Below are positions 1 to 4,755 of a stretch of 5,943 nt of DNA, one piece after another. Made by a program: the position numbers and the translations under genes. The notes below the pieces were generated by a model. The model was not told the origin of the DNA, did no database searches, and worked only from the letters and a program-made list of their open reading frames with translations. The DNA comes from JBDTCS01 sp039923455 (GTDB taxonomy: Bacteria; Bacteroidota; Ignavibacteria; Palsa-1295). Positions within the stretch are counted from its first letter, which is position 1; each line of letters starts with the position of its first letter. The stretch lies in assembly GCA_039923455.1 (NCBI GenBank), contig JBDTCS010000038.1, positions 1 through 5,943 on the forward strand, given 5' to 3'.

Positions 1-58
1 GGATTTCTTCATTACGAAAGATCGACACGCGTGTCGATCTTTCGTAATGAAGAAATCC
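1..58. repeat. Perfect 58-bp palindrome with no spacer at the window edge
   Basis: Bases 1-29 are the exact reverse complement of bases 30-58, with the symmetry axis between 29 and 30 (centre ACGCGT). All 29 pairs match and there is no loop. The symmetry runs right up to base 1, so the true palindrome could be longer. The arm at 30-58 is in frame with, and reads naturally as, the C-terminal part of the small membrane protein gene at 12-221. The arm at 1-29 is its mirror image. Spacerless long palindromes are rare in living genomes, and fold-back copies are a known artefact at contig ends, so an assembly or amplification artefact is my first explanation. A real hairpin is the alternative. Confidence 0.95.
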
Positions 59-221
59 CTGCATAAAGACGAAAGACGCCATAAAAAATGAAGAGCGAAC
101 TGAATAGGAGTTTTAGATTGTGATCCAAGCCTCCAAGCGTTTGAGGAAAGATAAGCGAAGTCACCCCCATCACGAGTGAGACGAAACCAAATAGAATATA
201 AATGATGGCTGTGAGATGCAT
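12..221 (-). CDS. Small two-helix inner-membrane protein of unknown function
   Basis: This 69-codon frame starts with ATG at 221, preceded by a TTAGGAAA-like ribosome binding site about 6 bases upstream. The product has two hydrophobic segments (about residues 3-27 and 36-57) joined by a short loop containing GGLDHN. It ends in a positively charged tail (SSLRKIDTR). FGFV.....G..SLIFP and IFYGVFRLYAG resemble small uncharacterised membrane proteins found in FCB-group genomes, but I cannot name the family or its role. It follows tonB by 107 bp, which contain a terminator, so it may be transcribed separately or by read-through. The last five or six codons and the stop lie in the mirrored arm of the edge palindrome. 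If that arm is artefactual, the real C-terminus differs and the gene is truncated here. Confidence 0.6.
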   Translation of the reverse strand: MHLTAIIYILFGFVSLVMGVTSLIFPQTLGGLDHNLKLLFSSLFIFYGVFRLYAGISSLRKIDTRVDLS

Positions 222-261
222 AAAAAATTTCCTAACGCACTAAAATACACGCTCGGGTCAA

Positions 262-308
262 CAAACAAAAAGGCCGAAGAAGGTCGGCAATTCGAACTCT
301 CCGGCCTT
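262..308 (-). terminator. Rho-independent terminator after tonB
   Basis: Read on the minus strand just after the tonB stop, a hairpin GCCGA-(6-base loop)-TCGGC (288-273) is followed directly by CTTTTTGTTTG (272-262), a classic intrinsic terminator. A longer competing stem is also possible: AAGGCCG (308-302, minus-strand sense) can pair with CGGCCTT (276-270). The two structures share the CGGC strand and are mutually exclusive. The element closes the exbB-exbD-exbD-tonB transcript. Confidence 0.8.
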
Positions 309-328
309 CTCGAATATGCACGAATAGC

Positions 329-1105
329 TTATCGGAACTTGAACTTGATCGGAGTCTCGATCCAGACCTTTACGGGCTGACCGCTTTGTGTTGCGGGTGT
401 GAATACTTTGCCCTTCAACTTTTCCAATCCCTCTTTTGCAGCATCATCCAGAATTTTCGAACCGGAGCTCTTGTCAACACGAACTTCGATTATCTCTCCG
501 CCCTTGCCTACCAAAATTCTGACGAGCACGGTACCTTGAAGCTCTGCCTTTCGGGCAATTTCCGGATAACCGACGAGTGCTTGCAAATTCTGAATCGGTT
601 GAGGATCAGATTCGGTTGCGATGAATTCTTCCGGGTCCGGATTTTTTTCTTCAACCACTTTTGCCTCGACGTGCGCAGTACCGGTTCCACTCACAACTGC
701 CGCGACGTTTCCTTCACCACCTTGCACACCTTGAACGGGTAGATTGTTCAGATCGGGCATAACCGCCGTAGGCGCAACTGCATCCGGCACCGGCACAGGG
801 ACACCAAAATTTGGACGCTGCACATCGGCCGCAGGTGGTGGAGCCGCGTTGATGGGCGTCTCCACTGGGGCTTCCGAAGTCGACGGAGGTGGGGCAAGAT
901 CGGTCAAACTCTTCAACCGGAGCACAGGTATCTTCTTCGTATCTTCTTCGCTGAACCAGGACCAGCCAAGATAGAGAAAGATCAGAAGCAAGTGAATACC
1001 AATCGAAATGACGAGGCTATTCGAGAAATATTTCTTGTAGTTCTTCTTGAGATCTATGCCGCCATAGAGCTCCATACCCGGAAGTGTCAGATCGCTTAGT
1101 GCCAT
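329..1105 (-). CDS. tonB: TonB energy-transducing protein
   Basis: This is the periplasm-spanning arm that passes energy from the ExbB-ExbD motor to outer-membrane TonB-dependent receptors. The 258-residue product has a cytoplasmic N-terminus (1-30, with ELYGG and a KKNYKKY basic stretch), one membrane anchor (about 31-50), a Pro/Ala/Val-rich periplasmic linker (about 70-125), and a C-terminal TonB domain (about 175-258). The domain contains GYPEIARKAELQGTV, the RILVGKGGEI strand, and the FTPATQSGQPVKVWIETPIKFKF ending. The anchor has S34-x3-H38 (SIGIH), the same spacing as the functionally essential Ser16/His20 of E. coli TonB. The frame is open back to an ATG at 1159, but I chose the ATG at 1105: it has a near-perfect TAAGGAGG site 6 bases upstream, whereas the 18 extra residues (rich in Arg and His) look like untranslated leader. 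It lies 74 bp after the second exbD. Confidence 0.93.
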   Translation of the reverse strand: MALSDLTLPGMELYGGIDLKKNYKKYFSNSLVISIGIHLLLIFLYLGWSWFSEEDTKKIPVLRLKSLTDLAPPPSTSEAPVETPINAAPPPAADVQRPNFGVPVPVPDAVAPTAVMPDLNNLPVQGVQGGEGNVAAVVSGTGTAHVEAKVVEEKNPDPEEFIATESDPQPIQNLQALVGYPEIARKAELQGTVLVRILVGKGGEIIEVRVDKSSGSKILDDAAKEGLEKLKGKVFTPATQSGQPVKVWIETPIKFKFR

Positions 1106-1111
1106 AATATG

Positions 1112-1119
1112 CCTCCTTA
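1112..1119 (-). promoter_or_regulatory. Strong ribosome binding site deciding the tonB start
   Basis: The minus strand reads TAAGGAGG followed by CATATT and then ATG at 1105. This is a full anti-16S match with 6 bases of spacing. It is by far the best ribosome binding site in the window and sets the tonB start at 1105 instead of 1159. Confidence 0.9.
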
Positions 1120-1179
1120 CATTCGTGCGATTCGCGCGATGGATTTTGCGCGAGATCAAAATTAAGCTATCAAAAATAT

Positions 1180-1683
1180 TTACAACGCCCCGACGAGCGC
1201 CATATCTTTATCGTCCATTGCGACAAGACTAAATCTTCTCTCGCTTTGTCCGAGTGTGATCTGCGTCATGTTCAGATCGTCGATCATATCTACCAGCGTC
1301 TGATACCTTGCCTCACGATCGATCTTAATAAGTGTTGCAAGTTTCGGATTCGCTTTTAGATGTTGACCCAGAATTTTCTTGACATCATCTACGGAGATCT
1401 TCGCGGGTGCTTCGTTACCCATGTTCCAAAACACCACTTGATCACGACGCACTCGAAGCGTGAGCAGATTGGATTCCGCCATATCGACAACAATGTTTTT
1501 ATCCGGCGGCAAGGAAATTTCCATTACCTGCGGAGTCGTCAGTGTCGTTGACAACATGAAAAACGTCAGCAGCAGAAACGCTACGTCCACCATGGGCGTC
1601 ATGTCCATACGGACGCCCATGCGATGCGCTGCTTTCTTCCCTTTTTTACCCCGGCCTCCGCCGGATTGTACTACTTCAGACAT
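1180..1683 (-). CDS. exbD: ExbD/TolR-family proton-channel subunit (second paralogue)
   Basis: A 167-residue single-pass inner-membrane protein of the ExbD/TolR family, part of the proton-driven motor that energises TonB. The N-terminus (1-25) is cytoplasmic and very basic (GGGRGKKGKKAAHR). The membrane helix at about 28-48 contains MDMTPMVDVAFLLLTFFML, with D33 matching the proton-carrying aspartate of E. coli ExbD (Asp25). The periplasmic domain follows, with IKIDREARYQTLVDMIDDL near residues 119-137 as the typical folded core. It ends in an acidic-hydrophobic tail (AMDDKDMALVGAL) not seen in the other copy. The ATG at 1683 has only a weak upstream purine match. The next in-frame ATG (codon 22) would delete the basic cytoplasmic segment, so I kept the first. 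It lies 79 bp after the first exbD. Confidence 0.92.
   Translation of the reverse strand: MSEVVQSGGGRGKKGKKAAHRMGVRMDMTPMVDVAFLLLTFFMLSTTLTTPQVMEISLPPDKNIVVDMAESNLLTLRVRRDQVVFWNMGNEAPAKISVDDVKKILGQHLKANPKLATLIKIDREARYQTLVDMIDDLNMTQITLGQSERRFSLVAMDDKDMALVGAL
1591..1621. repeat. 10-bp perfect inverted repeat inside the second exbD
   Basis: CATGGGCGTC (1591-1600) and GACGCCCATG (1612-1621) are exact reverse complements separated by 11 bases. In the minus-strand message this is a GC-rich 10-bp stem with an 11-base loop, about 63-93 bases into the coding region, covering the codons for MGVRMDMTPM. It could arise simply because MGV and MTPM share codon letters in opposite orientation, or it could be a translational pause or control structure. 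Confidence 0.7.
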
Positions 1684-1762
1684 TGTTCGTTCAAGCTCTT
1701 AAAACCGTTTCGTCCAAGTTCATCTTTGCTTTGCACAAGTATGATTGCTCTGCAGAAGTGTC

Positions 1763-2305
1763 TTAACTACCCGTCGTAGTTACCAGATTAAAGCGTGTCG
1801 CTCCCCACTTCTGCATTATTCGCATCACATCATCGACGTATCCATAGCTGACGCGCTTATCGGCATTAATGGCATAACGCATCGATGGAGATTGCAATCG
1901 TGCCTGATGCACGACGACATCCAATCGTGCCTTATCCACTTGCACTTGCGCTTTCTTTGCAAGATCGGCATCGGCGAGTTGCTGCCCGGTCTTCGGATTT
2001 ATGATCAGGAGCGGCTTGTAGATCGCCGCACGGTCCATCTCATTCGCGACACCAAAGTACATCAGCGTATCTGGAATCACACCCGGCTGTACCGAGTCAA
2101 TTCCGATCGTGATGATCGCTATCTTCACGTCTGGAAGCTTCGTCGTATCTGCGAGTGCCGCAGGTAAGCGAATATCCAGTTGCTCATCCGTTTGCGTTTT
2201 GAACTTTGCTGTTAACATAAAGAATGTCAAGAGCAGAAATCCTACGTCTACCATGGGCGTCATGTCCAATCGGAATCCATGACGCTTCATTTTCACTTTT
2301 GCCAT
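1763..2305 (-). CDS. exbD: ExbD/TolR-family proton-channel subunit (first paralogue)
   Basis: A 180-residue ExbD/TolR-family protein with a short basic cytoplasmic N-terminus (MAKVKMKRHGFR) and a membrane helix at about 14-34. The helix contains LDMTPMVDVGFLLLTFFML, in which D20 is the predicted proton-relay aspartate. The periplasmic domain is longer than in the other copy and ends with RYAINADKRVSYGYVDDVM and TRFNLVTT, the standard ExbD C-terminal fold. AGGG lies about 10 bases before the ATG as a plausible ribosome binding site. It follows exbB by 54 bp and precedes the second exbD. Two tandem, diverged ExbDs are usual in FCB-group Ton operons and may form a mixed ExbD dimer inside the ExbB pentamer; that pairing is inference. 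Confidence 0.92.
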   Translation of the reverse strand: MAKVKMKRHGFRLDMTPMVDVGFLLLTFFMLTAKFKTQTDEQLDIRLPAALADTTKLPDVKIAIITIGIDSVQPGVIPDTLMYFGVANEMDRAAIYKPLLIINPKTGQQLADADLAKKAQVQVDKARLDVVVHQARLQSPSMRYAINADKRVSYGYVDDVMRIMQKWGATRFNLVTTTGS

Positions 2306-2359
2306 ATCAGATATTCCCTATGAATGATCTCTTGGAAAATCCTTCGTTCGAAAAGTGTT

Positions 2360-3160
2360 TTAAGCTTTGTCGGCTGTTTTGCTAAGGAAGCGCGAGTTGA
2401 GTGTCTCAACCAAATTGAGCGATGCTTCATCGATCATGTAGATATAACCGTCGACCTTTGTCGTAAAGAAGTTATAGAAAATGATTGCGATGATAGCACC
2501 GAAGATACCGAAGGCCGTATTGATAAGCGCCTCAGCGATACCAACCGAAAGCTGTGTTGCACTTGCCGCACCCTGCTGTTCGCCGAGAGCACGGAAGGCC
2601 CTGATCATACCAATAACTGTTCCGAGCAATCCGACCATAGTAGAGATCGAAGCGATTGTCGAAAGGCCCACGAGGTTACGTTCCAAAAGCGGCGTCTCGA
2701 GCATCGTTGCCTCTTCGATAGTACGCTTGACCTCGGCGATCTTACGTTCAGCATCGAGGCGGTTCTCATAACGCACTTCTTTGAAGCGCTCAAGCCCGGC
2801 GCGAATGATATTCGCAACGGTACCACGCTGTTGATTGCAGCTATCAATCGCAGCATCGATGTTGCCTTCGTCAAGCTGCTTCTCGATCTGAACGAGGAAG
2901 CCCTGAAGATCGCGCTTGCCCTTTGCTTTTGCCAAAGAGAAGAAACGCTCGAAGATGAACGTAAACACCATGATCGTGAGTGTCAGCAAGATCGGTACGA
3001 TCGCTCCACCGGTGTAAATCGTCCCGAGAACATCCTTTGGCTCATGCTTTCCTGCATCCTTGAAATGGGATGCATCTCCAAAGAGGAAAAAGAACATCAA
3101 CATAGCTGCCGCGAAGGCGCCTACAATAACGATAGTGACAAAAAGCGAATTCTTCTTCAT
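2360..3160 (-). CDS. exbB: ExbB/TolQ/MotA-family proton-channel protein
   Basis: This is the multi-pass stator-like subunit that forms the proton channel with ExbD and drives TonB. The 266-residue product has membrane segments at about 5-27, 50-72, 162-190 and 208-234. The first is an additional N-terminal helix common in FCB-group ExbB proteins. Family signatures are GTIYTGGAIVPILLTL (46-61), the long cytoplasmic loop with IERFFSLAKAKGK-like sequence (about 69-82), STMVGLLGTVIGMI (173-186), and GIAEALINTAFGI (207-219), whose T215 lies where a channel-lining Thr is expected. The ATG at 3160 lacks a clear Shine-Dalgarno sequence. An in-frame TAA lies about 45 bases upstream, with no other ATG, GTG or TTG between, so the start is secure despite the weak site. 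It is first in the Ton operon. Confidence 0.93.
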   Translation of the reverse strand: MKKNSLFVTIVIVGAFAAAMLMFFFLFGDASHFKDAGKHEPKDVLGTIYTGGAIVPILLTLTIMVFTFIFERFFSLAKAKGKRDLQGFLVQIEKQLDEGNIDAAIDSCNQQRGTVANIIRAGLERFKEVRYENRLDAERKIAEVKRTIEEATMLETPLLERNLVGLSTIASISTMVGLLGTVIGMIRAFRALGEQQGAASATQLSVGIAEALINTAFGIFGAIIAIIFYNFFTTKVDGYIYMIDEASLNLVETLNSRFLSKTADKA

Positions 3161-3165
3161 GGACG

Positions 3166-3201
3166 GTTCAATAAAATGCGTAAATGTCAGTTCAATAAAA
3201 T
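3166..3201. repeat. 12-bp direct repeat in the exbB leader
   Basis: GTTCAATAAAAT occurs exactly at 3166-3177 and again at 3190-3201, a 24-bp period. On the minus strand this is ATTTTATTGAAC twice. The proximal copy ends 5 bases before the exbB ATG, where a ribosome binding site would normally sit. The 24-bp period is a multiple of three and close to two helical turns. It could be a tandem protein-binding site on DNA or RNA, or a remnant of local duplication. Confidence 0.75.
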
Positions 3202-3226
3202 CTTAAGACACGTACAATGACTGCTG

Positions 3227-3259
3227 ATTATTGTTATAACAATGATGCCAGACAATAAT
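3227..3259. promoter_or_regulatory. Overlapping palindromes upstream of exbB, candidate operator
   Basis: ATTGTTATAACAAT (3230-3243) is a perfect 14-bp palindrome. ATTATTGT (3227-3234) is also the reverse complement of ACAATAAT (3252-3259), giving three related half-sites (ATTGT / ACAAT) within 33 bp. The cluster lies 67-99 bp upstream of the exbB start. On the minus strand TATAAC inside the palindrome could serve as a -10 element, so a dimeric repressor there would block it. Candidate regulators for a Ton operon are metal sensors such as Fur or Zur, but the sequence does not match a consensus well enough to name one. Confidence 0.5.
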
Positions 3260-3284
3260 ATCGCGAAAACGAACAAGATTGGCC

Positions 3285-3303
3285 AGTTTGCCCTTGGGAA
3301 ACT
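3285..3303 (-). other. Weak hairpin after the response regulator gene
   Basis: On the minus strand AGTTT (3303-3299) and AAACT (3289-3285) can pair, with CCC and GGG inside extending the stem imperfectly. It lies 70-88 bases past the regulator's stop codon. No clean run of T follows, so it would be a poor terminator at best. I see no better terminator between the regulator and exbB. Confidence 0.3.
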
Positions 3304-3372
3304 TTGAATTTCGCAAGGTTGCACTGCCAAATGCAATGTCCTGAGGCGCAATTGCAACGCAATAGAATCAAA

Positions 3373-4755
3373 TTAACTTCCCGGAGTCGAGTATTTCTTC
3401 CGCTTTCTCCAGAGCGTTGCGCTATCGATCTTGAGAATTTTGGCTGCCTCTTCAAGGCTGCTCGTATGCGCGACGACGTGTGCGATATAATCGCGCTCGA
3501 CCTCATCCAGTGATTTCATAGCTCCGACGCCGTCCCCACCCAAAAATCCCAAGTCACCCTCACCACGCCCGCTCCCTTTGGCGATGTGTTCCGGTAAATC
3601 GCTGACCTGCATCATGCCCGAATTGCCAGCCAAAATTGTAGCACGCAGCATCGCATTCTCCAACTCGCGAACATTCCCCCTCCAGTCGTAGTGTAGCAGC
3701 ACGTTGCGAACTTCCGGACCAATTTCGGGGGTAACTTTTCCCGCACTCGCTTGGAGAACGAATCGCTCTGCAAGCGCAAAGACATCTTCCTTGCGAAGCC
3801 GAAGCGGTGGAATCAGGAGCCGAACACCGCTCAGTCGATAAAAAAGATCTTCGCGGAAGCTTCCGTTATCTATCGACTCTTCAAGATTCCGATTGGTCGC
3901 GGCGATAATTCTTACATCGGAGTATCTCGTCTCATTCTCGCCCACGCGCTGAAACTCCCTCGACTGCAAGAATCGTAAAAGCTTGGCTTGCATCGCCGAG
4001 GGCATTTCACCGATCTCGTCTAAAAAGAGTGTGCCACCGTTCGCTGCTTCGAGCCTGCCGATGCGGTCCTTCATTGCACCGGTGAACGAGCCTTTTGTGT
4101 GGCCGAAGAGTTCGGATTCGATCAACTCGCTGGAGAGTGCAGCGCAATTGATCTTGATGATCGGCTTATCCGCACGATCGCTTTTCTGATGAATGAAATC
4201 TGCAAGCAGCTCTTTTCCAGTCCCCGTTTCACCTTCGATAAGTACAGTAAGTGGTGAGTTTGCAATGCGTTCGGCCATTCTGAGTACGCCGAGATAGGTC
4301 GGATTTTCTGTCCAGACCTTTGCCGACTTCTCGACTTCGACACGCAGGTGATGCGACGTAATCACTCGATCGACGAAGCTAACGAGTTGTTCAAGATTAA
4401 ACGGCTTCTGCAAATAATCATACGCGCCAAGTTTGAGCGCCGAGACCGCCGTCTCGACCGTTCCGTGCGCTGTTATTATGACGATAGTGAGATCGGGGAG
4501 CCTGCGATGCAATTCCTGCATGAGCACAAGTCCGTTCATTGGAAACATCATCAGATCGATGAAGGCCACATCATAGCTAACTCCACCTGACAGTGAGATT
4601 GCTCGAATGAGATCCTTATCAATTTCCTTCAAAGCCTCTTCGGCTTTTTCGAAACTGTGGACATCATAGCCAACTGATCGAAGACTGATCGTCATCGTCT
4701 TGAGAATATTTGGCTCGTCATCGACGAGTAGCAAGCTTCCTTTGTCTGAGATCAT
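3373..4755 (-). CDS. NtrC-family sigma-54-activating response regulator
   Basis: A 460-residue three-domain response regulator that, once phosphorylated, should oligomerise and hydrolyse ATP to open sigma-54 RNA polymerase promoters. Receiver (about 6-125): acidic pair D12/D13, phosphoacceptor D67, switch T95, K117 in LQKPF. AAA+ domain (about 150-385): Walker A GETGTGKE (175-182), sigma-54 contact loop GSFTGA (222-227, a tolerated GAFTGA variant), Walker B GGTLFLDE (240-247), REDLFYRL (301-308) and WRGNVREL (358-365). A glycine-rich linker (393-412) leads to a Fis-type helix-turn-helix (about 433-455, EEAAKILKIDSATLWRKRKKY). Unusual: about 12 extra residues before D67 (around 48-60), and DLMMFPMNG instead of the usual DxxMPxMdG. 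Its ATG overlaps the kinase stop (ATGA) and has no clear ribosome binding site, implying translational coupling. Confidence 0.93.
   Translation of the reverse strand: MISDKGSLLLVDDEPNILKTMTISLRSVGYDVHSFEKAEEALKEIDKDLIRAISLSGGVSYDVAFIDLMMFPMNGLVLMQELHRRLPDLTIVIITAHGTVETAVSALKLGAYDYLQKPFNLEQLVSFVDRVITSHHLRVEVEKSAKVWTENPTYLGVLRMAERIANSPLTVLIEGETGTGKELLADFIHQKSDRADKPIIKINCAALSSELIESELFGHTKGSFTGAMKDRIGRLEAANGGTLFLDEIGEMPSAMQAKLLRFLQSREFQRVGENETRYSDVRIIAATNRNLEESIDNGSFREDLFYRLSGVRLLIPPLRLRKEDVFALAERFVLQASAGKVTPEIGPEVRNVLLHYDWRGNVRELENAMLRATILAGNSGMMQVSDLPEHIAKGSGRGEGDLGFLGGDGVGAMKSLDEVERDYIAHVVAHTSSLEEAAKILKIDSATLWRKRKKYSTPGS

Noticed and set aside
240..247. TATTTTAG on the minus strand before the small membrane gene, as a possible -10/-7 element, with TTGACC at 261-256
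   Set aside because: TTGACC lies only about 8 bases from TATTTTAG, and the alternative upstream TTTG falls in the terminator T-run; no pairing gives convincing spacing.
1157..1164. TAATTTTG on the minus strand before tonB, matching the Bacteroidota -7 element TAnnTTTG
   Set aside because: The only upstream TTG (around the exbD stop) is spaced slightly too short, the motif is degenerate and A/T-rich, and the host phylum is uncertain.
1684..1762. Gap between the two exbD genes checked for a terminator, promoter or small gene
   Set aside because: No hairpin with T-run, no convincing promoter pair and no plausible reading frame; it looks like ordinary operon spacing.
1745..2167. Plus-strand open frame of 140 codons opposite the first exbD
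   Set aside because: His/Arg/Cys-rich shadow of a conserved ExbD with no ribosome binding site or family resemblance.
2324..3220. Long plus-strand open frame of 298 codons opposite exbB
   Set aside because: It is antisense to a well-supported membrane protein, rich in Cys, Arg and His with no recognisable domain, and is explained by codon bias of exbB.
3311..3330. Possible sigma-54 promoter upstream of exbB (minus strand TTGGCAG...CCTTGCGA)
   Set aside because: The GG and GC elements are separated by 12 bases instead of the strict 10, so sigma-54 polymerase is unlikely to use it, although an NtrC-type regulator lies next door.
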